A DNA stretch of 41,651 nt from Acidimicrobiia bacterium (lineage in GTDB: Bacteria > Actinomycetota > Acidimicrobiia > IMCC26256 > JADLDD01): positions 1 to 41,651 of the forward strand of contig JADLDD010000009.1 of NCBI GenBank assembly GCA_020846855.1, in the 5' to 3' direction. The position numbers were made by a program, and so were the translations under genes. This document shows, in pieces, positions 7,928-15,785 of this stretch. The notes below the pieces were generated by a model that did not search any database, was not told the DNA's origin, and saw only the letters and a program-made list of their open reading frames with translations. Numbering within the stretch: position 1 is the first letter of the stretch; each line of letters opens with the position of its first letter.

Positions 7928-9280
7928 GTGCGCGACCTCTGGCGCCGGCGCGGCTTCCGCCACCTGCTGATCGGGCAGGGCGTCTCGGCCCTCGGCGACT
8001 GGATGGGGACCGTCGCCTTCATGGCGCTGGTGCTCAACGTCACCGGCTCGTCGACGGCCGTCGGCGGCATCCTCGTGCTGCGCCTGGCCCCGGCCGCCAT
8101 CGCCGGACCGCTGGCGGCGCGGCTGTCCGGCCGCCTCGACCGGCGCTCGACCATGCTGGCGATGGACGCGGTGAGGGCGGTGATGATCGCCCTCGTCCCG
8201 TTGGTCCTCTCGTTGTGGTGGATCTACCTGTGGGCGTTCCTCCACGAGCTCGCCAGCATCGTGTTCCTACCGGCGCGCGACGCGGCGATCCCCGACCTGG
8301 TCGAGGAGGACCAACTGGAGACGGCCGACGCCGTGATCCTCGGCAGCTCCTACGGGTTCATCCCGATCGGGGCCGGCGCGTTCGGCCTGGTGACCTGGTT
8401 GACGTCGTCGCTCCCCGTCGGCGAGCGCCTGGAGCTCGGGCCCGTGTTCTGGATCGACGCGCTGACGTTCGTCGTGTCGTACGTGATGATCAGCCGGATC
8501 CACCTCCCTTCCACCGAGTCGGCGCGGCGGGGCTCCGCCTCGGGCGAGGGCCGGTTCGTCGACGCGTTGCGCCTCCCGCTGGTGCGGAGCGTCCTCCCCG
8601 CCACGGTGGGGGCGGTGACCGGCATCGGGGTGCTCTTCTCGCTCGGCATCGTCTTCGTCCGCGACGTCCTGACGGCCTCCAACACGCAGTTCGGCATCCT
8701 CATCGCGCTGTTCGGGGTGGGTGCCTTCGTGGGCCTGATCCTGCTCCGCTGGCGCGACACGTCCAGCGTCGAGGCGGTCCGGTTCACCGTCGCCGTCCAG
8801 GGGGTGACGATCTCGGTCATGAGCCTCTCCCCGACGGTGGAGATCGCCTACCTCGGGGCGGTGATCTTCGGTGGGGCGGCCGCCGCCGCGCTGGCGGCCG
8901 GGATGAGCGTCCTGCAACGCCGTCTCGACGGCGACGATCGGGTCCTCGCGTTCACGGTGTTCCACGTGGTGATCCGGGGCGGGCTCAGCCTGGCGGCGAT
9001 CGGTGCGGGCATCGCCTCCGACGTGATCGGCGCGGTGTCGTGGCCGCTGGTGGGGAAGCTCGAACCCGCCCGCATCGTGCTCCTATTCGCGGGGGCGCTG
9101 GTCTTCTTCAGCGCGGCCTCGATCCGCCGGGTGCCCGCTCTCCCGCCGCCCCGCCCCGCGACGCGTCCGCCCGCCGACCCGGAGCCGGTGCCACCGCCGG
9201 ATCGAGCCGGCGCCGACCGTCCGGAACCCGACGACCCCGCCACCCGCCCGGGGCCGCCGCCCCCGGCGGGGGCCCGCTGA
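7928..9280 (+). CDS. Major facilitator superfamily transporter
   Basis: 450 aa starting with GTG 7928, three bases after the plsY-like stop. About 10-12 hydrophobic segments occupy residues 10-400, followed by a proline-rich cytoplasmic tail of about 55 residues. The first helix GQGVSALGDWMGTVAFMALV and the loop ARLSGRLDRRSTMLAMDAVR are typical of the MFS_3/EntS-like group (the D-R-R loop between helices 2 and 3). The substrate is unknown. Immediate linkage to a PlsY-like acyltransferase recalls the LplT-Aas arrangement in enterobacteria, but that is context only; drug or siderophore export is equally possible. Confidence 0.85.
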   Translation: MRDLWRRRGFRHLLIGQGVSALGDWMGTVAFMALVLNVTGSSTAVGGILVLRLAPAAIAGPLAARLSGRLDRRSTMLAMDAVRAVMIALVPLVLSLWWIYLWAFLHELASIVFLPARDAAIPDLVEEDQLETADAVILGSSYGFIPIGAGAFGLVTWLTSSLPVGERLELGPVFWIDALTFVVSYVMISRIHLPSTESARRGSASGEGRFVDALRLPLVRSVLPATVGAVTGIGVLFSLGIVFVRDVLTASNTQFGILIALFGVGAFVGLILLRWRDTSSVEAVRFTVAVQGVTISVMSLSPTVEIAYLGAVIFGGAAAAALAAGMSVLQRRLDGDDRVLAFTVFHVVIRGGLSLAAIGAGIASDVIGAVSWPLVGKLEPARIVLLFAGALVFFSAASIRRVPALPPPRPATRPPADPEPVPPPDRAGADRPEPDDPATRPGPPPPAGAR

Positions 9281-9295
9281 GCCGGGCGGTCGGCT

Positions 9296-9772
9296 GTGGA
9301 CTGGGCCGGCTGGGCCGTCTTCGGGCTGATCGCGACCGCGGCGCTGACCGCGGTGATGATCGCGGCGCAACTCGCGGGCCTCACCCGCCTCGACCTGCCC
9401 CTGCTCCTCGGGAGCGTCTTCACCGGTGACCCCGACCGGGCCCGGGTGGCCGGTTTCTTCGCGCACCTGGTGGTGGGCCAGGGGTTCGCGCTCGGCTACA
9501 CCGCCGCGTTCGCGCTGTGGGGCCGGGCGACCTGGTGGCTCGGGATGGTGCTCGGCGCGGTCCACGTGTCGGTCGCCCTCGGGGCCGTCGTGCCGCTGCT
9601 CGCCGGGGTGCACCCCCGCCTGGCGTCGGGCCGGGCCGGGCCGGCCTCCCGGGCCACCCTCGAGCCGCCCGGCCTGCTCGGGCTCAACTACGGCGTGCAG
9701 ACGCCCGTGGGGGCGGTGGTAGCCCACCTCGTCTACGGCCTGGCCCTCGGCCTGGCGCTCGGCGCGCGGTGA
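9296..9772 (+). CDS. Conserved four-helix membrane protein of unknown function
   Basis: 158 aa with four hydrophobic stretches (about 4-26, 55-76, 78-101, 134-156). Between the third and fourth is a polar loop, LEPPGLLGLNYGVQTP, that looks conserved, and DLPLLLGSVFTGDPDRARV follows the first helix. I recognise this pattern from unnamed actinobacterial membrane proteins but know no function. It lies 15 bases after the MFS gene, and its stop overlaps the GTG start of the GH15 gene by 4 bases, so it is firmly inside the operon. GTG 9296 has a weak Shine-Dalgarno (GGGCGG). Confidence 0.65.
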   Translation: MDWAGWAVFGLIATAALTAVMIAAQLAGLTRLDLPLLLGSVFTGDPDRARVAGFFAHLVVGQGFALGYTAAFALWGRATWWLGMVLGAVHVSVALGAVVPLLAGVHPRLASGRAGPASRATLEPPGLLGLNYGVQTPVGAVVAHLVYGLALGLALGAR

Positions 9773-11634
9773 CGGCGACGGCCTCCGGCCCGGGACCCGC
9801 GCCGGCCGCCGACGGCGGCGGGGCCCCGATCGCCGATCACGCCCTGATCGGCGACACGCGCACCGCGGCGCTGGTGGCCTCCGACGGCTCGCTCGACTGG
9901 ATGTGCCTGCCCCACTTCGACGGCGAGCCCGTCTTCGGTTCCCTGGTGGGAGGTACGGCGGCCGGCAAGTTCCGGGCCGGCCCGCTCCGGCGGTCGCCGG
10001 TCGCGTCGCGCCGGTACCGGCCGTCGACCGCCACCCTCGAGACGACCTGGACGACGGACCAGGGGCGCCTGACCCTCACCGAGGGCATGGTGGCCGAGCT
10101 GGGTCGGTACCTGCTGCCCGAGACGCTGGTGGTGCGGCGCCTGGCCGCCGCCGACGGCCCCGTCGACGTCGAGGTCGACCTCGCCCCCCGTCTCGGTGAG
10201 AGCCACCGCCCGCCGGTGTTCCGTCACCGGCGGGAGGGGGTGGTGCTGACGTGGGGCTCACTGGCCCTGGCGTTGCAGAGCGATCCGGTGCTGCCCCCGG
10301 GTTCGGGCGACGCCGCGACGAGTTGGCGGGTGCGCGTCGAACCCGGTCGGCCGCTCACCCTCGTGCTCTCGACCGCGGATCGCCAGCCCCTGGTCCACGT
10401 CGACCCCGAGCGGGCGTGGGAGTCCCTGCGCGACGACGAGGAGCGCTGGCGGCGCTGGTGCGGCCACATCGACACCGCAGGCATCGAGCCTCGGTACCGG
10501 GCGCCTCTCGTGCGGAGCCTCCTCACCCTGCGCCTGCTCACCTACTCGCCGTCGGGCGCGCCGGTGGCGGCCCCGACCACCTCGCTGCCCGAGGACCCCG
10601 GAGGGGTGCGCAACTGGGACTACCGCTTCGCGTGGCCTCGCGACGCGAGCATCGGGATCGGGGCGTTCCTCGGCGTGGGTCACGTCGACGAGGCCCGCCA
10701 CTTCCTGGCCTGGCTGCTCCACGCCAGCCGCCTCGCCCGGCCGCGCCTGCCGGTGCTGCTCACGCTCCACGGTCGCTACCCTCGCCCCGAGCACGAGCTG
10801 CGGGGGTGGCCGGGCTACCGGTCGAGCCGGCCGGTGCGGGTCGGCAACGGTGCCGCCGACCAGCACCAGCTCGACGGCTACGGGTGGGTCGTCGACGCGG
10901 CGTGGCTCCTGACCCGGGCCGGGGTGCGCCTCGACGGCGAGACGTGGCGGGCCGTGCGCGGCTTCGTCGACGAGGTCGCCCGCCGATGGCGGGAACCCGA
11001 CGCCGGGATCTGGGAGGTCCGCGACGACGCCGCCCACCACGTCCACTCGAAGCTGATGGCGTGGCTGGCCCTCGACCGGGGGCTGCGGATCGCCCGCCGC
11101 CGCGGCGTCCCCGAGCGCCGCCGGCGGGGCTGGGTCGCCGAGCGCGAGGCGATCGCGGCCGAGGTGCGCACCCGCGGCTTCGACGCCGGGCTCGGGGCGT
11201 ACGTCCGCAGCTACGGGTCGACGGAGCTCGACGCCGCGGTGCTCGTCCTGCCGCTCCTCGGCCTCGAACCCCCGGGGTCGCCGCGCACGCGCGGGACGAT
11301 CGACGCGATCCGCAGCCGGCTGGGGGCGGGCGGGCCCTTCCTGTACCGCTACCCGCCCGGCTCCGACGGCCTGCCGGGCGGCGAGGGAGCCTTCCTGCCG
11401 TGCTCGTTCTGGTTGGTCCAGGCCCTCGCCGCGTCCGGCCGCCGTCCGGAGGCGGCCGAGCTGTTCGACGAGCTGCTGGCGTGGGCCGGGCCGCTGGGCC
11501 TGTACCCCGAGGAGGCCGACCCGTCGAGCGGTGAGCTCCTCGGCAACCACCCGCAGGCGCTCACCCACGCCGCCATGGTCCAGGCCACGCTCGCGCTGCG
11601 CGACTCGAACGGGCTCGAAGGGAGCCCTCCGTAG
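9769..11634 (+). CDS. Glycoside hydrolase family 15 (glucoamylase or trehalase type)
   Basis: 621 aa, no signal peptide, so cytoplasmic. The N-terminal beta-sandwich domain runs to about 230 (opening PIADHALIGDTRTAALVASDGSLDWMC, quoted in two parts: PIADHALIGDTRTAALVA then SDGSLDWMC) and the (alpha/alpha)6 barrel from about 250. Barrel signatures are RNWDYRFAWPRDAS, DAGIWEVRDD with general-acid Glu416, and a second acidic pair Glu581/Glu582 before LGNHPQALTHAA. GH15 enzymes of this short bacterial form hydrolyse alpha-glucosidic bonds, and in mycobacteria a close relative is a trehalase; sequence alone does not separate the two. GTG 9769 overlaps the upstream stop. It is the last gene of the plsY-like operon and convergent with the rhodanese-ThiF gene. 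Confidence 0.88.
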   Translation: MTATASGPGPAPAADGGGAPIADHALIGDTRTAALVASDGSLDWMCLPHFDGEPVFGSLVGGTAAGKFRAGPLRRSPVASRRYRPSTATLETTWTTDQGRLTLTEGMVAELGRYLLPETLVVRRLAAADGPVDVEVDLAPRLGESHRPPVFRHRREGVVLTWGSLALALQSDPVLPPGSGDAATSWRVRVEPGRPLTLVLSTADRQPLVHVDPERAWESLRDDEERWRRWCGHIDTAGIEPRYRAPLVRSLLTLRLLTYSPSGAPVAAPTTSLPEDPGGVRNWDYRFAWPRDASIGIGAFLGVGHVDEARHFLAWLLHASRLARPRLPVLLTLHGRYPRPEHELRGWPGYRSSRPVRVGNGAADQHQLDGYGWVVDAAWLLTRAGVRLDGETWRAVRGFVDEVARRWREPDAGIWEVRDDAAHHVHSKLMAWLALDRGLRIARRRGVPERRRRGWVAEREAIAAEVRTRGFDAGLGAYVRSYGSTELDAAVLVLPLLGLEPPGSPRTRGTIDAIRSRLGAGGPFLYRYPPGSDGLPGGEGAFLPCSFWLVQALAASGRRPEAAELFDELLAWAGPLGLYPEEADPSSGELLGNHPQALTHAAMVQATLALRDSNGLEGSPP

Positions 11635-11643
11635 TGACGGGGA

Positions 11644-12828
11644 TCAGTGGCCGGTCACGGTGCCGTCGGCGAGCACGGCGTGGGGCAGGCAGAGGTCGTC
11701 GTACTCGGCGATGGTGATCGGCGGCGCGTCGTCGCCGCAGGTGGGGCAGTGCGGGTCGCGGCGCAGCTTGAAGGTGCGGAAGCTCTCCTCCAGGGCGTCG
11801 TAGGCCAGCAGCCGGCCCACCAGCGGGTCGCCGAGCTCGAGCAGGAGCTTGAGCGTCTCCACCGTCTGGAGGCAGCCGATGATCCCGGGCAGGACCCCCA
11901 GCACGCCGGCCTCGGCGCAGCTCGGGGCGAGCTCGGGCGGTGGGGGCTCCGGGAGCAGGCAGCGGTAGCAGGGGCCCTCGTAGGGGCGGAAGACCGTCAC
12001 CTGGCCCTCGAAGCGGAAGATCGACCCGTGCACCACCGGGATGCGCTTGAGCAACGAGGCGTCGTTGAGGAGGTAGCGGGTGGGGAAGTTGTCGGTGCCG
12101 TCGACGATCACGTCGTAGCCGTCGATCACGTCGAGGATGTTGTCGGCGCCGAGGCGGGTGTCGTAGGTGACCACGTCGACGTCGGGGTTGAGGGCCGTGA
12201 TCGACTTCTTGGCCGAGTCGACCTTGCGCTCCCCGATCCGGTCGACGTTGTGCAGGATCTGGCGCTGGAGGTTCGACGAGTCGACGACGTCCATGTCGAT
12301 GATGCCGAGCGTGCCGACGCCGGCCGCCGCCAGGTACAGCGCGGCGGGGGAGCCCAGCCCGCCCGCGCCGAGCAGGAGGACCTTGCTGTCGAGGAGCCTC
12401 TGCTGGCCGGCCGCGCCCACCTCCGGCATCAGCAGGTGGCGCTTGTAGCGGTCGCGTTGGTCGTTGCTGAGCACGGCCGGCGTCACCCAGGGTCGGCCCT
12501 CGTACTTCCACCGGTCGAAGCCGCCGGCGAGCGAGACCACGTCGGTGTAGCCGAGCCGGGCCAGCGTCTCGGCCGCGAAGACCGACCGCACCCCGGCCGC
12601 GCAGTAGGCGACGATCGGCACCTGGCGGTCGGGGATCCGGCTCTCGACCTGGCTCTCGAGGTGGCCGCGCGGGATGTGGATGGTGCCGGGGAGGATGCCG
12701 GCGTCGTACTCGTCCTGCTCCCGCACGTCGAGGAAGACGGCCTGGCCCAGGAGCGGCTCGGCGTCGGCCGGGTCGATCTCCCGGACGTTCTCCCGGGCTT
12801 GGTTCAGCAGGTCACGAAAGCTGGGCAT
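11644..12828 (-). CDS. moeZ: Rhodanese-ThiF fusion: sulfur-carrier adenylyltransferase/sulfurtransferase (MoeB/MoeZ-like)
   Basis: 394 aa, cytoplasmic. Residues about 15-115 are a rhodanese domain with its persulfide cysteine, Cys76, in YCAAGVR. Residues about 120-394 are an E1-like ThiF/MoeB domain with ATP-binding GAGGLGSP (154-161), substrate aspartates in IIDMDVVDSSNLQRQ, Cys304 in SCAEAG, and a zinc site of Cys287/Cys290 and Cys361/Cys364. It should adenylate the C-terminus of a MoaD/ThiS/CysO-like carrier and transfer sulfur to it for molybdopterin, thiamine or cysteine synthesis. The rhodanese is N-terminal, the reverse of mycobacterial MoeZ and human MOCS3. AGAGGAC 7-8 bases before the ATG supports the start. 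A palindrome lies upstream. Confidence 0.88.
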   Translation of the reverse strand: MPSFRDLLNQARENVREIDPADAEPLLGQAVFLDVREQDEYDAGILPGTIHIPRGHLESQVESRIPDRQVPIVAYCAAGVRSVFAAETLARLGYTDVVSLAGGFDRWKYEGRPWVTPAVLSNDQRDRYKRHLLMPEVGAAGQQRLLDSKVLLLGAGGLGSPAALYLAAAGVGTLGIIDMDVVDSSNLQRQILHNVDRIGERKVDSAKKSITALNPDVDVVTYDTRLGADNILDVIDGYDVIVDGTDNFPTRYLLNDASLLKRIPVVHGSIFRFEGQVTVFRPYEGPCYRCLLPEPPPPELAPSCAEAGVLGVLPGIIGCLQTVETLKLLLELGDPLVGRLLAYDALEESFRTFKLRRDPHCPTCGDDAPPITIAEYDDLCLPHAVLADGTVTGH

Positions 12829-12858
12829 GACTCGTCCTCTTCGGCCGCCGGCAGCGCC

Positions 12859-12874
12859 TATCCGTACTCGGATA
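12859..12874. promoter_or_regulatory. Palindromic operator candidate upstream of the rhodanese-ThiF gene
   Basis: TATCCG (12859-12864) and CGGATA (12869-12874) are perfect inverted arms separated by TACT. The site is conspicuous in GC-rich DNA and lies about 30 bases upstream of the rhodanese-ThiF start. On the minus strand a TAGCAT hexamer (12881-12876) sits just before it, so the palindrome would cover the expected transcription start, as a repressor site does. The size fits a dimeric regulator such as an Rrf2-type protein, but the regulator is not identified. Confidence 0.5.
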
Positions 12875-12931
12875 AATGCTACTGCACGGGTCGGGTATTC
12901 CCCTACGGAGGCCCGGAGCGGCCCGCCTCGC

Positions 12932-12937
12932 TACCCT
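12932..12937 (+). promoter_or_regulatory. Candidate leaderless -10 (TACCCT) for the sirtuin gene
   Basis: TACCCT ends 8 bases before GTG 12946, and no Shine-Dalgarno sequence is present. The geometry fits a leaderless transcript beginning at the start codon. Confidence 0.45.
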
Positions 12938-12945
12938 CCCGGCCC

Positions 12946-13740
12946 GTGGGGGGATCCGACGATCACGGCCCCGGCCCGGGCCCCGATCACGCCGAGCTGG
13001 CCGTGGTCGCCGGGTGGCTGCGCGACGCCCGCCGCGTGGTGGTGCTGACCGGGGCCGGGATCTCGACCGAGTCGGGCGTCCCCGACTTCCGGGGGCCGAA
13101 GGGGTTGTGGACCACCAACCCCGGGGCCGAGAAGACCGCCACGCTCCAGCACTACGTCGCCGACGCCGAGGTCCGCCGCCGGGCGTGGCGCCACCGCCTC
13201 GAGTCCCCGATGTGGCGGGCCCGGCCCAACGCCGGGCACCGGGCCCTCGTCGAGCTCGAGCGCAAGGGCCGCCTCGACACGCTCGTCACCCAGAACATCG
13301 ACGGCCTCCACCAGGCGGCCGGGTCGTCGCCGGGGATCGTGGTCGAGATCCACGGGACCGTCCACGAGGCGATGTGCCTGCAGTGCGGCTGGCGGGGGCC
13401 GATGCCGGCCGTCCTCGAACGCGTCGCCGCCGGTGACGCCGACCCTCCCTGCGAGCTGTGCGGCGGGATGCTCAAGTCGGCGACGATCTCCTTCGGCCAG
13501 GATCTGGTGGCCGCCGACCTGGAGCGATCGCAGAGGGCGGCCGCCGGCTGCGACGTGTTCCTCGCGCTCGGGACGTCGCTGGGCGTCTACCCCGCGGCGG
13601 GACTGCCGGAGATCGCCCGGCGGGCGGGCGCGCGCGTGCTGGTGGGGAACGCCGAACCGACGCCGTTCGATCCCGCCGCGGACGCGGTGGTCCGCCGGCC
13701 GCTGGGGGAGGCCCTCACCGAGCTCGTGTCGATGGTGTGA
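12946..13740 (+). CDS. Sirtuin, NAD-dependent protein deacylase
   Basis: 264 aa from GTG 12946. The frame is open for more than a kilobase upstream, but that part is antisense to the rhodanese-ThiF gene, so the start is set by homology and the TACCCT box. Sirtuins remove acyl groups from lysines using NAD+. All hallmarks are present: GAGISTESGVPDFRG (NAD binding), TQNIDGLHQAAG, catalytic His136 in EIHGTVHEA, a zinc-binding quartet Cys144/Cys147 and Cys169/Cys172, and GTSLGVYPAAG. It is divergent from the rhodanese-ThiF gene, sharing a 117-base control region. Acyl-chain preference is not readable. Confidence 0.92.
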   Translation: MGGSDDHGPGPGPDHAELAVVAGWLRDARRVVVLTGAGISTESGVPDFRGPKGLWTTNPGAEKTATLQHYVADAEVRRRAWRHRLESPMWRARPNAGHRALVELERKGRLDTLVTQNIDGLHQAAGSSPGIVVEIHGTVHEAMCLQCGWRGPMPAVLERVAAGDADPPCELCGGMLKSATISFGQDLVAADLERSQRAAAGCDVFLALGTSLGVYPAAGLPEIARRAGARVLVGNAEPTPFDPAADAVVRRPLGEALTELVSMV

Positions 13741-13875
13741 CGCGCGACGCTGCGACGCCGGCTCGAGGTGCCGGAGAAGTGGGAGGGGCGCGCCGTGGGC
13801 GGCCGGCGCACCGCTCCAGGCCCCGCTGCTGGCGCCGCAAGGGCGGGCGCGGCGAGACGGGGCGATCCTAGGTCG

Positions 13876-14553
13876 TCAGCCCTGAACATGCATATTCGCG
13901 ACAAGAGCACCATCTGAGCCCTGGTCGGAGGTATCGACGGTGCCGGCGGCCGCCGTCGTGGCGTTGCTCACGGCGTCGAGCGCGTCGCGGTGCCGCCGGT
14001 AGGCCCAGGCGGCCGACTCCCCGCAGAGGCCGGGCTGGAACCCGCTCCCGTGGAGTATCCGCTCGACGTGGTCGGGGTCCTCGCCCTGCTCCAGGAGGGT
14101 GAAGGCGACGCGCCGGGCGCGCCGGCGCGCGGTGGTGAGCTCCCCCTCCGACAGCCGGGCCGCGGCCCAGTCGCTGTGGGCCTGCTGGAGGTCGGCCGGT
14201 AGGCGGCGGATGTGCCGCCGGTTGACCGGCGGGACGTTGGCCCGCACCGCGACCTCCTCCAGGGGGTCGCCGCACGCCAGGTCGAACTGGACGAGCCGCG
14301 AGAAGCTCCGCAGCAGCGGGGACGACGTCCCCTCGCGGTGGCCGAGTCCGAGAGCCTGCGAGGTGGAGGCCACGGGGAGGTCGAACCCACCCGGCTCGCG
14401 CGTGAGGCGGGCGGCGAGGTGCCGGAGCAGCAGCAACGTGCTGGGGCCGAGGGTGGGAAGCCAGAAGACCTCGGCGTACATCGATCGGGCGTCGTGTCCG
14501 AGGGTGTCGATCACGGGGTCGGGCCAGGGGCGGACGGTGATGGTGGACGGCAT
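13876..14553 (-). CDS. Conserved hypothetical protein, probable DNA-binding (winged-helix-like)
   Basis: 225 aa, no signal peptide or membrane segment. A good ribosome binding site (GAAGGAAGG) precedes the ATG at 14553. The sequence opens with PSTITVRPWPDPVIDTLGHD. The middle (about 30-130) is helical, with a segment LPVASTSQALGLGHREG followed by PLLRSFSRLVQFDLA and PVNRRHIRRLPADLQ. This pattern suggests a winged-helix replication or regulatory fold, but I cannot name a family. The C-terminus is low-complexity. It lies 23 bases downstream of the LysM gene on the same strand, so the pair is probably one operon. I know similar unnamed proteins only from actinobacteria. Confidence 0.6.
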   Translation of the reverse strand: MPSTITVRPWPDPVIDTLGHDARSMYAEVFWLPTLGPSTLLLLRHLAARLTREPGGFDLPVASTSQALGLGHREGTSSPLLRSFSRLVQFDLACGDPLEEVAVRANVPPVNRRHIRRLPADLQQAHSDWAAARLSEGELTTARRRARRVAFTLLEQGEDPDHVERILHGSGFQPGLCGESAAWAYRRHRDALDAVSNATTAAAGTVDTSDQGSDGALVANMHVQG

Positions 14554-14576
14554 GGCCTTCCTTCGGGTCCGGACGG

Positions 14577-15233
14577 TCAGGTCAGAGGGGGAAGAGCCAG
14601 CACCAGGCCGGGGTGGATGAGGTTGGGGTCGTCGCCGACGGCGGCGCGGTTCCGCTCGTAGATCCGCCGCCAGGCGACGTCGACGGCCGTGTTGGTCGCC
14701 GCCGGTCCGAGCCGGCGGGCGGCGATGGACCACAGGCAGTCGCCGGGTTCGACGACGTAGGTCTCGCCGGTGGCGTTCGGCACCGGTCCCGCCGGCCCGC
14801 GGCGATCGGGGGCGGGTGCACGGCCGTGGGGGACAGGTGCGCGGCCGTCGCGGATCCTCGGGTGGGGGGTGCCGGTCCGGCGCTCGAGGGAGTCGCGGTC
14901 GGCGACCACGGGCGGATCTCCCGGCCCCGGTGGCCCGGTTCGGCCGGCGGCCACGCCGGTCGCCGTTCCGCCGACCAGCACCGCGGCGGCCACGGCGACG
15001 GCCGCGGCCCGCCGGACCGGCCCCGGGGTGAGCCGGTCGAGGACGCCCACCACGCGCCCGGCCCGACCGGCCGCCCGGAGCACCTCGGCCGCCAGCGCGA
15101 GGGCCAGGATCGCCGAAGCGCCCAGCAGCACCGCCCCGGCGGCGAGCGCCACGGGACCGCGCAGCACGGCATCGAGGTCGGGTGTGCGTAGGGCAGGCCC
15201 CGTAGCCGCCGTTAACGCCTTGGATACGGACAT
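14577..15233 (-). CDS. LysM-domain membrane protein
   Basis: 218 aa from the ATG at 15233. Two membrane segments lie at about 28-52 and 76-96. A proline/arginine-rich linker (about 97-155) follows, then one LysM peptidoglycan-binding domain at about 158-216: TYVVEPGDCLWSIAARRLG, ending IHPGLVLALPPL. The expected topology is a membrane anchor with the LysM domain facing the wall. The domain has the ordinary W-S-I and N-P-D/P-N-L-I-HPG hallmarks, with an inserted YERNRAAVGDDP segment common in actinobacterial versions. The gene shares an AT-richer divergent control region with a small barrel-like protein and sits near the Tad pilus genes, suggesting a surface-structure role. Confidence 0.78.
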   Translation of the reverse strand: MSVSKALTAATGPALRTPDLDAVLRGPVALAAGAVLLGASAILALALAAEVLRAAGRAGRVVGVLDRLTPGPVRRAAAVAVAAAVLVGGTATGVAAGRTGPPGPGDPPVVADRDSLERRTGTPHPRIRDGRAPVPHGRAPAPDRRGPAGPVPNATGETYVVEPGDCLWSIAARRLGPAATNTAVDVAWRRIYERNRAAVGDDPNLIHPGLVLALPPLT

Positions 15234-15256
15234 GTGCAACTATGCCTTCAAGTACG

Positions 15257-15271
15257 TTGTAGTAGCTGCAA
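15257..15271. promoter_or_regulatory. Imperfect palindrome in the LysM/small-barrel divergent region
   Basis: TTGTAG (15257-15262), TAG, CTGCAA (15266-15271): five of six positions are inverted-symmetric. It lies in a conspicuously AT-richer stretch (about 15233-15330), downstream of the minus-strand promoter candidate. It is a possible operator; no regulator is assigned. Confidence 0.3.
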
Positions 15272-15273
15272 CA

Positions 15274-15301
15274 GCGTTACAGGGAGCTTCGTTGTTGTCA
15301 A
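15274..15301 (-). promoter_or_regulatory. Promoter candidate for the LysM operon
   Basis: On the minus strand a perfect TTGACA -35 (15301-15296) is followed after 16 bases by TAACGC (15279-15274). A start near 15268 would give a leader of about 35 bases with GAAGG upstream of the ATG at 15233. The -10 match is poor, so the call leans on the exact -35 and the AT-rich context. Confidence 0.35.
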
Positions 15302-15454
15302 GTGGCCATGAGGCGGCTTAGGCACGAACCCGGCGAACAGTTGGACTCGGCACCAACAGTGCGCTTAGGGTCACTCACCGCGTCAGGCATGGATGCCCAC
15401 AACCGGCGTCGGCCGTCAGGTGGGAGGGGCAGGAGGGCGGGGAAGAGCAGGGTC

Positions 15455-15781
15455 ATGGACGACGACGAGTTCTGGGAGCTCACGGCCGACCTCACCACGC
15501 CGCGCGCGGAGGACGACGCAGCGGCGGCCCACGCGGTGGTCGCGGCGGAGCGGCACCGGCCGTTCCTCGACGAGGTCCGACGGGTCCAGCCGGGTGAGGT
15601 GGTCTCGGTCGTCCTGCTCGACGGCACGGCGTGGCACGGCCGGATCACCGGCGTGGGGGCCGATTGGATCCGCCTCGACGAGGTGTCCGACGCGGTGGGC
15701 GCAGCCCGCGCCCGCACGGCGCGCGTGCACCAGATCCGGGAGGCGGCGGTGGCCCGGATCGTCAGGGAGCCGGGGTCGTGA
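15455..15781 (+). CDS. Small acidic protein with an Sm/Hfq-like beta-barrel segment
   Basis: 108 aa from ATG 15455 (MDDDEFWELTADL); an earlier in-frame ATG at 15302 would add 51 basic, low-complexity residues and is less likely. The N-terminal 40 residues are acidic and helical. Residues 46-74 read PGEVVSVVLLDGTAWHGRI, then TGVGADWIRLDE, a strand-turn-strand pattern like the Sm1 motif (hydrophobic-x-L-x-DG-x-x-x-x-G-x-I) of Sm/Hfq folds. RNA binding is therefore possible but unproven; the family is known to me only as unnamed actinobacterial proteins. It is divergent from the LysM gene and convergent with the helix-turn-helix gene, 4 bases away. Confidence 0.65.
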   Translation: MDDDEFWELTADLTTPRAEDDAAAAHAVVAAERHRPFLDEVRRVQPGEVVSVVLLDGTAWHGRITGVGADWIRLDEVSDAVGAARARTARVHQIREAAVARIVREPGS

Positions 15782-15785
15782 GCGC

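Noticed and set aside
11647-12945. Long in-frame upstream extension of the sirtuin
   Set aside because: It is antisense to the rhodanese-ThiF gene and does not resemble protein; the sirtuin starts at GTG 12946 by homology and promoter position.
15302-15454. ATG 15302 as the start of the small barrel-like protein
   Set aside because: It adds 51 basic, low-complexity residues and lies in the regulatory region; ATG 15455 gives an acidic, compact start.
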